From assembly GCA_034359265.1 (NCBI GenBank), contig CP136891.1, positions 10,926,501 to 10,990,500 of the forward strand: a stretch of DNA of 64,000 bases, in the 5' to 3' direction. The position numbers were made by a program, and so were the translations under genes. Positions within the stretch are counted from its first letter, which is position 1; the number at the start of each line of letters is the position of its first letter. This document shows, piece by piece, positions 12,789-25,344 of this stretch. The stretch comes from Canna indica (Eukaryota; Streptophyta; Magnoliopsida; Zingiberales; Cannaceae). Under the pieces are notes generated by a model. The model was not told the origin of the DNA, ran no database searches, and saw nothing but the letters and a program-made list of their open reading frames with translations.

Positions 12789-13362
12789 TTAAAATTAAGT
12801 GAAAGTTAATAAAAATATTTCGAACTATTGAGTTTTTAACAAATCTGACTCATATTTTTATTCGTAATTAATTTATATTTGAACTTTTATTTTAATATCA
12901 TTTGTAAACTCCCGTCAGCTGAGTGTTAAAATAGTCGTTATATGCTGACGTGGATTGCACAGCCAACATAAATAAATAAAATTTTTATTCAACGTTGCCT
13001 CGTCATCAAATGATCCACGTCAACAAGACCAGTTTAGAAAAAAAATTAAAAAATCTTCAATTGATTTATTTTTAAGGTATGACTGATGTGGTATTGAAGA
13101 GTTTTTTAATATTTTTTAAACTAATTTTGCTGACGTGGATCATTTGATAACGATACAACTTTGAATAAAAAATTAATTTATTTATACTGATTGTGCAGTA
13201 CACATCAGCATATAATGAATATTTTTAATACCCAGCTGACGAGAATATATAATTTATATCAAAATAAAAAATTGAGTATAAATTAATTACAAATAAAAAT
13301 ATGAATCAGATTTATTAAAAATTTAATAGTTCGATATTTTTTTATTAATTTTTCCTAAAATT
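12789..13362. mobile_element. Fold-back MITE (about 575 bp)
   Basis: The two halves are inverted copies of each other. The left arm, with TTCGAACTATTGAG, TGACTCATA, CGTCAGCTGAG, GCTGACGTGGAT and ATGATCCACGTC, is mirrored on the right with a centre near 13075 (CTTCAAT...ATTGAAG). Arms are about 270 bp and diverged. The size and very long inverted repeats resemble non-autonomous Mutator-type elements. No coding capacity. Confidence 0.75.
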
Positions 13363-13871
13363 AATGGAATTGACATAGGACAGGGGGTGTTAGTCAAGCT
13401 TGGTATTGATTGATCTGATGTTAACCGGACTAAATCATTAAATAATAATTCCTTGCAAAACAAGGGTCGTTGTGTGAAGAATTGATGTGGTCCAATTCTT
13501 AATTTTAATGCAATATTTCACTACTATTTTCTTTAATACATTGCATCGTCGTTGAAATTGGTTTTTTGCGGAAAAAAAAAATCTCAATCTCGGGAATTTG
13601 ATGGACTAAATGCACTAGAAAGAAATTAAATTTTGAAACCTCGAGTTGTTGTTGGGTGCTACGAGATTGTTCCTCGGCAATTAATATAGTATTTAATTGA
13701 AGTAAATTTATAATTACTCAAATTTGTACGAAGTCACTTAGAACTCTAATTAATCTATCAATTTTAGTGGATAGCATAAAATTTAACTCATATTAAAAAT
13801 TAATATTATCTTAAAATTAAAATTAATAATTTGTAACATATCTATCATATTAAAAATTAATATTATCTTAA

Positions 13872-14864
13872 AATTTAGGATAAATTACACAGTCTCCCCT
13901 GAGATTTAGTAAAATTACACTAACCTCCTTTTTATTTATAATTTTATCTTGTAATTAGGGGAGACAATTTTATCTGCATCTGCTAACTAAAAATCGCACC
14001 CGCACCATATCTGATTCATATCCGCAAGTAAAACGAATATGGATGAGGATACAGATTTAGAAAATATATATCTGCATGGATACGATACGGATACGGATAT
14101 GATTATGGATCCGCACCGTATCTGCACCGTCTATCCGCGTATTTGAATTACTATTTTGCTAATGTAAGTTATTAATATATATAAGAGTTCTATGATAATT
14201 TCATATCAAGATGAATTTTGAAGTATATTATATATTTATTTTGGATCAATAAATTGGTAATTTATTATTTTTAAAATTAAATATATTATTTTAGTATTTT
14301 TTTATTAAATATGATGTGGTGCAGATATTCGCATTTGAAACGGTGCAGATACGGATGTGAGAATATGGGGTGCGGTGCAGATACGGATAATGCAATATTC
14401 GTACCGTATTCGATCCGTTGTCAACCCTACTTGTAACCCCCTTATATTTTGTAAAAGATTACATAGACCTCTCATACTAACGAAAACTGTTAGTAGAGTG
14501 TCTGTTATGTGCACTACACATACTTACTAATGATAATTTTGAAAAATTTATCGTTTTTTTATTTTAAATGACAAAAATACTCGTATGTCATTTTTATTTC
14601 TCTCAACATTTTTATTTTGAAAATATTTTTAAAATAAAATAATTCATTTCAAATTTTTATTTTTAAAATATTTATTCAATTATTTTATGCATGTATTTTA
14701 ATAATTTTTCAACAAGCGAAATAAGAGAGAAATTACATTACTAACGGACTCCATTTAACACCGTTGGCTATAGAGAACGTGAGTGTCACATGGACGAATA
14801 GAGAGGAGGTCAATATAATTTTACTAAAGTTCAGGAAAGATCAGTACAATTTATCCTAAAATTT
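13872..14864. mobile_element. TIR element with about 60-bp ends, host of a nested MITE
   Basis: The left end TTTAGGATAAATT...TTTAGTAAAATTA...CCTCC is mirrored at the right end (GGAGGTC...TAATTTTACTAAA...AATTTATCCTAAA), giving terminal inverted repeats of about 60 bp. About 510 bp belong to this element; the rest is the hAT MITE nested at 13956-14429. Just left of it, two copies of TATTAAAAATTAATATTATC near 13791 and 13847 form a short direct duplication. Confidence 0.65.
13956..14429. mobile_element. hAT-type MITE (474 bp) nested in the TIR element
   Basis: Ends are TAGGGGAGACAA and, inverted, TAGGGTTGACAA. The flanks carry a 7-bp direct repeat CTTGTAA (13948-13954 and 14430-14436), with an eighth base T/C, in line with the 8-bp target duplication of hAT elements. 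The interior has repeated GATACGGAT and GGTGCAGATA motifs in both orientations. No ORF of note. Confidence 0.8.
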
Positions 14865-15025
14865 AACTCTCTCATGTTTTTGAATTATGTGTTAAAATAT
14901 TAAAAATGAATTAATAAGTCATATATATTTTAATATAACATTGTTTTTTAATCTGAATCAGTACATCATGTCATTATTTTTTAAAAATGATAATGATTAA
15001 ATTAACTGATAGTTAAAATTGTTAT

Positions 15026-15880
<855 letters not shown>

Positions 15881-16053
15881 TTTAATTCGTTTTAATTTAG
15901 TTATTTACATCAAATGGACACCATAAATGACTAAATGTTATTAACTCTACCTTACAGGGTAAAATTAAGAAAATTTTAATTTGATTTAAAATCATACATT
16001 TTTGGCAAGTGTCAATTATTTGTTTATTGATCCATCAATATATATGATAAACA

Positions 16054-16227
16054 AATAATACTTGCATGCTGTCTAATCCAGGTTCACTCACTCTTTATGT
16101 CAGATTCACCCAATAATACTTGCATGCTGTCTAATCCAGGTTCACTCACTCTTCATGTCAGATTCACCCAATAATACTTGCATGCTGTCTAATCCAGGTT
16201 CACTCACTCTTTATGTCAGATTCACCC
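16054..16227. repeat. 58-bp tandem repeat, three copies
   Basis: Three 58-bp units, each starting AATAATACTTGCATGCTGTC and ending ATTCACCC, nearly identical (one T/C difference in the middle unit). The high identity points to a recent expansion. It lies 3' of the NFD4-like gene; a shorter repeat of GTATACAATACAATATAT follows at about 16246 and 16281. Confidence 0.93.
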
Positions 16228-16562
16228 AAGGCCGAAATGCTGGACGTATACAATACAATATATATCTCTCATTTATCTGTATACAATACAATATATAACA
16301 ACAGTATACAATAGAATCATATTTCAGTTTTTTGAAAGAAAAAGAAATTTCTCATTTATCTGTACATAACTCTGGAGTCTAATTTGCTTCTCCTAATTTC
16401 AGTTAATTAAAAGCAAGAGCTACTGCAAGTCTGCAAGCATCCACATTTCCTGCAAACTCAATATTCATACGTACACATCCAGTTGCAGATCGACTGTATA
16501 AATATTCAACCCTACGTTGTCACAAAAAATTATCAGTACGTATATATAATAATACATATATA

Positions 16563-18211
16563 TTACTGTTTCCTGCGAGTCCTGAGATAAAGAAGAGTGC
16601 AGAGAAGCGATCCAAAGGAGCAAGTAATGGCCCATACGACGAAGGTCTTCTGATAGCAGCCATTTCCTATGCACTTAGGAGCACTGCCTTGTTGAACTCC
16701 TCTCTGGTAAACAAGAGCTGCTAAGTACCCAAACACGATTGAACCGATGGGAATGTTTGTGATGACAATGTTGTGATTCACACTGAAATGCTTTGTCCCA
16801 AAAAGCTCCCTGGTTGCAGACACTGCAATCGATGTAATCGCCCCTGTGAATGCTCCAACTATTGCAGTGCTCATGTACAAGCTCAGTCTTCTTCCATCGA
16901 GAAGCAGGAAGAAAGATCCCGCCATTGGAGCCATCAGAGTTGCCATTGACGCTGCCCTCGATATCATGCATTTTTTCCTGAAATATATTTTTTGATATAT
17001 TATTTGAACTAGATTAACTGTTGAAGAAGATGCAAGAAGAAGAAGAAGAAGAAAACTAATTACTTTGAGGAATAGTAGTCCAACAGAAATGGCAAAAGGC
17101 GACCAAAGAAGCCAAAAGAAGAAGACAAGGAGACGAGGGTTGAAGTCTCGTCTACTCGAAGTCCACGAGACTCGGCAATCTGTCCCAGGTTGTTCAAGAA
17201 TACCATCCCGAGTGTGGCGCTGAACAAGTAGCTGAAAAAATACAGCCAAAAGGCAACCTTCTTCAGCATCTGTAGACCTCCAACATCCTCTGACTGACTG
17301 TCTTCAACCACGTCATCCAGCTTGTCCACCTCAACATCTCCGTCTCCTCCAGCTTCGACGTCGTCAGCAACCATGAGATCATGAACTCGGTTCTCCTTCT
17401 TGTTCCTCGTCACCTCCGCCATGGCTTCTCTAAATCTCACAGCCAGTGGAATCACCAGAGGCGACGCCAACAGCAGTCCCAGGATTATCATCAAAAGCTT
17501 CCCTCGCGATGACGCAGATCCGTCGATGGTTCCGATTACAGCACAAACTCCCGTTGCCGATGTGATCGCAAACATCGCTATGAACCCGCGACTCGGCCGA
17601 GTTATTCTCCGGCTCGGAATCGGCCGGAGAAACGGCGAAACGACGACGGCGACGAGAACCGGCACGAGAGAATTGAGCAGGAGGTACTGCTTTGCCGTGT
17701 GCTTACGCTTCTTGTCAAAAACCGCACTCGCCAAAGCCGTGTAGATTTTGGCGCTCAGGCCAACATAACTCGTCGAGAGGCCGACAGCGATCCGGGTGTC
17801 GGCGGACGAGGCGAAGTTCTTGATGCAGATGAGGTAGCAGGCGGTGTTGATCCAGCAGATGCCGTTCCCGGCCAAGGCGGTGAGCAGGAGTATGTGAGCG
17901 TACGCGAAGTAAGGCTTGTCGAGGAGGAGAAACTGCAGCCCGTAGCCGACGAGCACGAAGGCGGCGCCGACGGCCGCGACGAGCCAGAGGGGGAGGTAGG
18001 CGGCGGCAACGCCGGAGAACCACCCGAAGAGCTTCCCAGCGTCGGAGGCGAAAGCGAGGAAGTTTATGCCCACCTGAGAGATCTTTTTGAGATCCTTGAG
18101 CTCCGATGAGTAGACCGGAAAGTCGGTGTTCCCTCCGTTGGCGGTCTGAAGCCAAATGGTGCCGATCAAGCTCATCCATTGCAGAGAAGAGGAAGAAGAC
18201 GACGAGAACAT
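16563..18211 (-). CDS. NFD4-like nodulin/MFS membrane protein
   Basis: Two exons, 18211-17064 and 16977-16563, join in phase across a GT-AG intron (1563 nt, 520 aa). The N-terminal half is a Nodulin-like domain of the major facilitator superfamily: WLQTANGGNTDFPVYSSELK near residue 20, GINFLAFASDAGKLFGWFSG, then several transmembrane helices with NGICWINTACYLICIKNF. A cytosolic acidic loop rich in Asp/Glu/Val follows (about residues 270-310). The C-terminal half holds further helices, including SFGFFGRLLPFLLDYYSSK at the exon border and IVFGYLAALVYQRGVQQG. Relatives include Arabidopsis NFD4 (nuclear fusion defective 4) and other nodulin-like proteins; substrates are mostly unknown, so none is assigned. 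The start is the ATG at 18211, since the upstream in-frame codon is TTG. Length fits the family (about 500-580 aa). Exon 1 is GC-rich, which produces long shadow ORFs in other frames. Confidence 0.9.
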
Positions 18212-19041
18212 GGTCAATATTAATTGAGGTGGAAGCGACTGAAGTGGCCTAAATTTAAGATGAGTGCAGTCGTGCAGATGTGGTTTACAAAGACGATAAG
18301 TGGTTAAACTGTAAGCCAGTATGAAAATTTAGTTGTATAAATCAATTTAAAAGTTGTATTGCATTAATTTTGCGCACAGCGCAGCGAGAGACGTAAGTGT
18401 TGGGATGAAGAAATGAAGAGCATCATTCTGATTCTATCATTTAATGAAACCCATGATGATGATGATGATGATAAAAGAGAGGTGTTCGCTGAGTTGCGTG
18501 CGCTAGTTTTCCACATCACCGCAAGAGGGGTGGGGAATTATGAAGGGAGTTGAATGCGTTCAACCTTTCCAGTTACTAGTCAATTTAAATTAGGCCACTG
18601 ATGAAAGCTAGCATCATAATTTGGTCTTTTGTGATGGGGATCAAATTAGTTTCTTATCTATATTATAAATCGGTGTTTCATTTCTGATATGTGTACAGAT
18701 ATATTCTCGTGATTTTTTTTTGATCATGTTATTAATTAATTATAGTTTATGCAATGCTTCGGTCATGGATACGTCAGCATGTCTTTAATATTAGTTAAGT
18801 TAAATGTTTTTGTTGACAATGCAGACCGCACTGGTGGTTGTTATAAAGCTGGTATGAACGTCTCCAAATGTATTGGAGTAATATCCAAGTTTATTTTTAT
18901 ATTTTGAATGAAGTACAATTTTATTTTGAAAGAAAAGAAAATTTCATCATTATATTTATATTTAATGCTAAATTGATTAGATAATTCATAAAATTTTGAC
19001 ATATTTATTTTAATTTAATTTTTTAAGCATAATGCATAATT
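18212..19041. other. Upstream region of the NFD4-like gene with a GAT microsatellite
   Basis: Intergenic. About six GAT units lie at 18453-18472. No other gene, repeat or regulatory element was recognised. Confidence 0.6.
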
Positions 19042-19594
19042 TTTTATAGGATAATTACCTAAATATATCCTGAACTATGCATTTTCTCTCATTTGTGGCT
19101 ACTTTCAAAATATTATCAAATTGTATCTTAAACTTTGACATTTATATTAATTACATCATCCCGTCAACTCTTCGTCAGCAACACCGTTAAGGCGATGATG
19201 TGGCACTCTGACGTGAATTAAAATAATATTTTTTATTTAAAAAATATTAAAAAAATATGTCAAATTATATAAAATAATATTTTACATTTTATATTTTATA
19301 TTAAAAAATCACTTCATGTTCACCCCGATATGGTTCAGAGTGATTCTTTGATATAAACTATTATTTAATATAAATTAAAATGATTTTTATATTTTTTAAA
19401 TAAAAATATTATTTTTAATCCACGTCAGAGCGCCACATCATCGCATTAACGGTGTTGCTGACGAAGAGTTGACGAGAGGATGCAATTGAGACAAATTCCA
19501 AAATTCGAAATATAATTTGGTAATATTTTAGAATTAGCCACAAATGAAATAAATTGCATAGTTCAGAATATATTTAAGTAATTGCCTATTTTTA
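19042..19594. mobile_element. Fold-back MITE (about 550 bp)
   Basis: Arms of about 230 bp mirror each other: left ATAGGATAATTACCTAAATA, TGAACTATGCA and CGTCAACTCTTCGTCAGCAA; right TTGCTGACGAAGAGTTGACG, TGCATAGTTCA and TATTTAAGTAATTGCCTAT. Both arms contain a CACGTCAGA or TCTGACGTG block near the centre. The right arm holds the left breakpoint of the 7-kb duplication, and its outer part is repeated at 26430-26595. Confidence 0.8.
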
Positions 19595-20130
19595 TATTAA
19601 CTATAAAAAAAAATTAGTTTTCATGTATATTAAGTTCGAAATGATATATTGGTTATTAAAGTTTATATTATATTTTACATATATGTGTTAAAATATATAT
19701 TAATTTATAGATAAAAATTAGTTTCTTATATATATATATATATATATAATTATAAAAAGAATGATATATTGGTTATTAAATATGTGTATTTTTTATGACG
19801 TATTCATGTTATATTTTCTATGAATTAATTTATTATCAATCAAATATTTTTTTGGTATTTTACGAAAATTACAAATGAGAAGTTAATTCAAGTAAATTTT
19901 AATTCTCCCCAAAATATTTTTTTCCATGTCAATCAAAGCAGAAGTTTATTTTCCTTGAAAATTTGATATTTTGGAATATTTCTAAATTGCTTTCAGGATT
20001 TGCTTTCACTCTGCTATAAAGTACATCAAATATATGCAACTTTACTCCATGTTCACTGCCACATATGGGTACTGAAGTCAAAACTTAAGCAGATAGATGT
20101 TACGTGAAATTGGCATCTACCTTTTTAGCC

Positions 20131-21320
20131 GGGAAAAGATATAAAAATGCCCTTATAATTTTTTTACCAGTGCTAAAATATTTTTTTAAAAAAAATTAGA
20201 TAAAAAATACTTCTTACAATATGAAATTATATACAAAAGTACCCCTATAAATAAATGATGTTAATTGAGGAATAACGGAACCGACGTGGTTGATGATTAG
20301 GATCGATGACGTGGACACGTGCGCGTGCATGCGGACCAAGACGTTTTCTCATGAGTACTAAAATATCTCTAACGTTTTTTCACTAATACTAAAATATCTC
20401 TAACGTTTTGTTTTGGAGCCAAAATACTTCTAAGATTATTGAAAAATGACACTTACACTATCTTATGTTAAGTGAGACTTAACGGAGATGTCGTGGATGC
20501 TGACTAAGATATTGATTTTATACGTGACACATATACAAAGAATAACTTGTCACGCAAGCGACACGTAAGATACAACGTAGGCGTCAGGAAAAAAACAAAA
20601 ATTCGATTAACTAAAAAATTGGTCTGAAATCGAATCGAATTTTTCGGTTAATCGATCCGTCGATTTTGGTTTTAGTTTTTATTTTCTAAATTTTTTATTT
20701 TTAATTTTAGATTTTGTGAATGGAGAGATAATGAAACTGACCGAAATTGAAATCGAAAATCAAAAAAATTAAAAAATTAAAATTAAAACGGTCAGATCGG
20801 TTAACCGAAAAAATTGGTTCGATTTTGAACCAATTTTTCGATTAATCAAATTTTTAATTTTTTGCTCGTGCCTATGTTCTATCATGCATGACAAGTTGCT
20901 CTTTTTATTTGCGTCACGTGTAAAGTCAATATCCACGACATCTTCGTTAAGTCTCACTTAGCAGAAGTTAACTCGTATGTCATTTTTGTACAATTATCAA
21001 TAACCTTATGGATGGGTATTTTAGCTCTAAAATAAATATTATGAGCATTTTAGTACATATGAGAAAATATTATGAATATTTTAGTACTCATGAGAAAACG
21101 TCTAAGTCTGCATGCACGTCACGTGTCCACGTCATCAGTCCTAATCAATAACCACCACGTACGCCAGCTCCGTTATCCCTTCATTAATACCGTTAACTTA
21201 TAAGGTCATTTTTGTATCCAATTTCATAACGTAGAATGAATTTTAAATTAGAAAAAAAAATAGAAACACTTTAGTACTGACACGCGAGAAAAATAGTATA
21301 GACATTTTTTACCTTTTCTC
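20131..21320. mobile_element. Mutator-type fold-back element, copy A
   Basis: About 1.2 kb, palindromic over nearly its whole length, with a centre near 20740. It starts GGGAAAAGATATAAAAATG and ends TTTTTTACCTTTTCTC. Both arms carry ACGTGTCC/GGACACGT blocks, GACGTTTTCTCATGAGTAC and GTGAGACTTAACG with their inversions. The centre (about 20590-20880) is rich in GGTTAA/TCGATT and itself palindromic. No coding capacity. Assignment to the Mutator type rests on the 9-bp duplication seen at the 44671 copy. Confidence 0.8.
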
Positions 21321-22961
21321 TTTTAGTAGTCACCCAATGGACAATATTGTTTTTGTCTACACACACACACACGAGAGAGACCTAGATATTTGACTTTAAT
21401 AAAATTTTAATTTTCATTGGATTAATTAATATTTCCATCGGTATTAGGTGAATTTATATATTGGATGGAAACCATACGTGGGTAGTTGGAATTATGTACG
21501 AAAAAAAAGCAATGATAGATGTTAGTTAATTAATGAGCTTAATTAAGTTTTTAATCCCAAAATATTATATATTTTTAGCTTGGTCCGTCATTTTTTAAAA
21601 ATTTTTATTTAATCACTCAAAAATTAATTTTATTTTCGTTTAGTCTATCCAATAACTTTTGATGTTAATTATCAATAAGTAAGGTTGATATCAACTAAAA
21701 GAGACCAAACGAAAAAAATAAAATATTTAATGAATTAAATAAAAAAATTTAATAATTTAAAATATAATAATATATAATTATGTTTTTGATTATTAATTTT
21801 TTTTTTCATCTAGTATCTAAAAATATTTTATTTTTTCGTTTGATCCATTTTTAATTTATGTCAAAATTTTATGTTGATATTTAACATCAAAAGCTAACGA
21901 AAAATTAATGGACGGACCAAATGAAAATAAAAATAATTTTTGAAAGATTAAACGAAAAGTTTTTAAAAATGAGAGACCAAACAGAAAAAAAAGTATCATA
22001 TTTTCACGAATCAAAAATACAATTAAGTCTAATGAATGATATTTGGATTGAAAATTTTGAAATGTTTTTTTCTAAATTACACGTGGTTGTGTGGAATAAT
22101 TTGATTTGGGATCTCGTAATTAACAACCTCGAGGCTTTTATTAGCTAACTAAGCTGACTCACACCTCTAAAGATTTGTTTTATTATTATAAATGGATTTA
22201 TTTAAATGGTAAAAATTGAGAGGGATACTTATAGGGTGTGACAATTTAAATAAGAAAAATCATGATTAACCAATTAATCAAACCATAAAAGTTAGTTATG
22301 AATAATCTTCGGTTTTGGTTGCGATTAGTAAATTGAAAAACCAGTTTAATTATGTTTATGACTAAATCGCTACTAATTGGTAATCGGTAACTAGTTATAA
22401 ATTATTATTAATTATACAACTTAATTTTATATATACTAGTATGACATCCTTGCTACGTACGACTTAATTATACGATAAAAATTATTTGAATAAAGATAAA
22501 TCAATTAGTTGTATGTATTTATAAATTTAAATGTAAAGTAAAAGTAATTGTATCTATTTTTTTGAATGAAAATTATATATAATAAAATAATATTGAATTA
22601 GGTATCATCATTTATTGCATATGTAGATATTTAAAAACGTAACAAGTTATGAAAAATATATTTTGCATATGTAGATATTTAAAAACGTAATAAGTTATGA
22701 AAAATATATTTTGAGTGTAAAATTTAAAATTTTAAAAATAATTAAAAGAAATATATTTTAAATAACTTTTGTAACAATAATATTGAATTATATATCAACA
22801 TATTTAGTATTAAATTATTTACAAAAGAAAATTTAATATTTTATTTTAAATTAAAATAGAACTAAAAATAAAATATACATATGGAAGACTTTTTTATAAA
22901 CTTACCTCCGGAAAAAACGAAAATAATTTATTTATTATACATTACGCAAGACTTCATTTTA

Positions 22962-25165
22962 ACAATATTTGTAGTGCTATTTTTTTCATTGTCTTCGTTG
23001 TCATGTAAAAGAAATTTCAAACCACGATTGCTGATTACTCTAGAAATACCAACATATAGTTGATAATAAGAGAATACATGTTTCTAGATATACTCCAACA
23101 TGTTGAAGGTTTTGACATTGACTCTTATTTATGGTCATAGTAAAACAAACATATATCAAAAATTGTCTCAGTTGGAATTTTAAAAAAACTTTTATATCTG
23201 ATGGCGTCAATATCAATCTTGGAATAAAAATCTTATCACCTATATTGATTATTGATATTATTTTCCTTTCAACACATGTTGACCTATTCGAATTATCTCA
23301 AGTCGAGTCCCATTGAATAGACCTGAAGATTGATCTATGTTTCTCAAAAGCAGCATGACATGAACACTGACTTTGAGCTTCAATTCTATCACATCCACCA
23401 TCCGATGAATAGGTGACTGTCAAAGCTGAGATAAATCTTTATTTTACCAGGAACCAAAGACATCATAAAATTATTTATCTTTTGAACTATTCCATTGGTA
23501 AGTACTAACATAGCTCTGTGCTGCAAGTAATTGAGATCGCTAGGGATGAGCATGGACCGGTTAACCGGTCCATTAGCAAAAAAAAAAACGGTCCATTAAC
23601 TTAGATTTTTCAAAATCATTAATTGTAAACCGGTCCATTAACTTTGGTTAACCGCTATTTCGGTTTTGGTTTTTTCGGTTCGGTTAACCGATAATTTTTG
23701 ATTAACCAATAAATTTTTTTAACCTACAAACATAATAATATTATGCAAATCATGGAAAAAAATCTAAATAAATAGCGAATTCTCATTGAGAAAAAAAAAA
23801 AGAAGTGAAATCATTGAACCAAGATAATGTTCTACAAAAACTAATATTTTTATTTTTATTTTTTTGATTTTTTTAAATATTTTAAATATTTTTTTATTTT
23901 TTAAATTTTTTTATATATTTGTATAATTTTCTGTAATTTTTTATAATTTTTCATAATTTATAAATCATTATTATTATTATTATTTTTTATATATAATTAA
24001 AAATTAATAAATTATATCCAACCGATCGGTTAACCAAAATCGGTGGACTTTTTACCTCTTGGACCGAAATCGAAATAGAAAACCGATTTTTCCAAAAAAA
24101 AAACCGAAACCGAAAAAATCGATTCGGTTAACCGGAAAAACCAGTTCAGTTTCGGACCAATTTTTCGATTAACCGGAAAATCGGTTTTTTTTGCTCACCC
24201 CTAGAGATCACCTATGTTGTTGAAAAATAATGGATAAATGACATTCACAATTGCAACAAGTGGATCACCAATTTCTTCCATGAGTAAATCATCAGGAATA
24301 TTTATGTTGACATCCCCATCGTTAGCATCACTAAGGGTCTCATTTTCAATGCTTGATACAGTGAATTTCATGAGTGAAACCTCATATATGTCTTGTTAAT
24401 GTTAGCATCTCACACAATATCTTCACAAATAAGATGAATTAATGGTAGTATGCACAATATATTGTTTTTACCCTTTGGGTACAACAGTCAGAATCTCTTT
24501 GAAATCACCCCCTAAAAATATTCATTTACCTCCAAAAGATTGCTCAAAACTTGATTATATTCTTCAATGTTTGATCAACAGCTTCAAAATAATGCTTCTT
24601 CATTATTTGAGTTTTATCATATATAATAAGTTTCGCTTTTATTATCAAGTCAGCCAATGGACTACCTTGATTCATATAACAAGGGGAGTCTTCGTCAACA
24701 TTAATGGAAATTACAAATCTTTGATGTATTGTACTCTCACTTGAAATGAGCAAAACTACTATTTCACTTGAATCAACTATTAAAATAATTTTATCTTTGG
24801 ATCTCAAAGTTGTCGAAAGAGTTATCTAAATGAATATTTTTCCAGTGCTACTAAATCCATATAGAAAGAATAGTTCTCCACGGTTTTCAGCGATTCTAAA
24901 CATGATTTTATAGTATATATTTCTTTGCTCAACTAGTAGATTAGAAAGGAGTTGAGCATGTTCTACAGCTATTGATCGTTTATCATAGTTAAGTTCATCC
25001 TAAATAAGTCTATTTTTGCATTTATGAATGAATGAGATATCTAGAAATGATATTTCAGGTAAATCAGCTAGACTCCTATTGTTACTCCTTAACATATTCT
25101 CAATCTCTGCAATAACAAAGTTATTCAACTCATCTTCACTTAGATCCAATCTTCACATACAAAAT
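22962..25165 (-). pseudogene. Helitron helicase (PIF1-like) relic, copy A
   Basis: Minus-strand segments match the C-terminal PIF1-like helicase of plant Helitrons: ELNYDKRSIAVEHAQLLSNL, RGELFFLY in place of GGLFFLYGF, INVDEDSPCYMNQGSPLADL, KLIIYDKTQIMKKHYFEA, then HVMLLLRNIDQSSGLFNG, TMTINKSQCQNLQHVG and RGLKFLLHDN. Stops and frameshifts separate the blocks. The Walker A region is destroyed and the TINKSQGQ motif has a Gly to Cys change, so it is dead. A hAT MITE interrupts it at 23541-24203. Rep endonuclease sequence was not recognised. Confidence 0.85.
23541..24203. mobile_element. hAT-type MITE (663 bp) absent from copy B
   Basis: Ends are TAGGGATGAGCA and, inverted, TAGGGGTGAGCA. The flanking 8-bp direct repeats are GAGATCGC (23533-23540) and GAGATCAC (24204-24211). 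Copy B has the unoccupied sequence AAGATCGC then TTATG at 30533-30545. Subterminal regions are GGTTAACC-rich, and a perfect palindrome with core GGACCGGTTAACCGGTCC sits just inside the left end. Related pieces occur at 56945-57405 and 58660-58926. Confidence 0.93.
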
Positions 25166-25344
25166 TCATTCATAAAAAGTCCAAAAAGTATTTTTTGTAT
25201 GTTTTTTTAGAGATTTTAGGATGTGTAACACGTTGTAAACTTTTGCAAAATAAAATAAATAAATAATTCTGAAAAATATTTATTATAATAAATATAGATT
25301 TTAGATGTCTAAAAAACGTGGTCCAAAAATCTCGAAAATATTAT

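Noticed and set aside
16054..16227. CRISPR-like array
   Set aside because: The 58-bp units are directly adjacent with no spacers; this is a plain tandem repeat in a plant genome.
17699..18179. ORFs in other frames and on the opposite strand over the NFD4-like exon
   Set aside because: The minus-strand frame ending at the donor at 17064 carries the nodulin/MFS motifs; the others follow from the GC-rich composition.
20578..20880. A possible nested hAT MITE (TAGGCGTCAGG...GTGCCTA) in the centre of the fold-back element
   Set aside because: No target duplication is present, and the inverted similarity continues through these borders into the outer arms in all three copies, so it is the palindrome's own centre.
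24442..25210. Plus-strand ORFs present in both duplication copies (also 30791-31568)
   Set aside because: Their conservation is explained by the duplication; the minus strand carries the recognisable Helitron helicase motifs.
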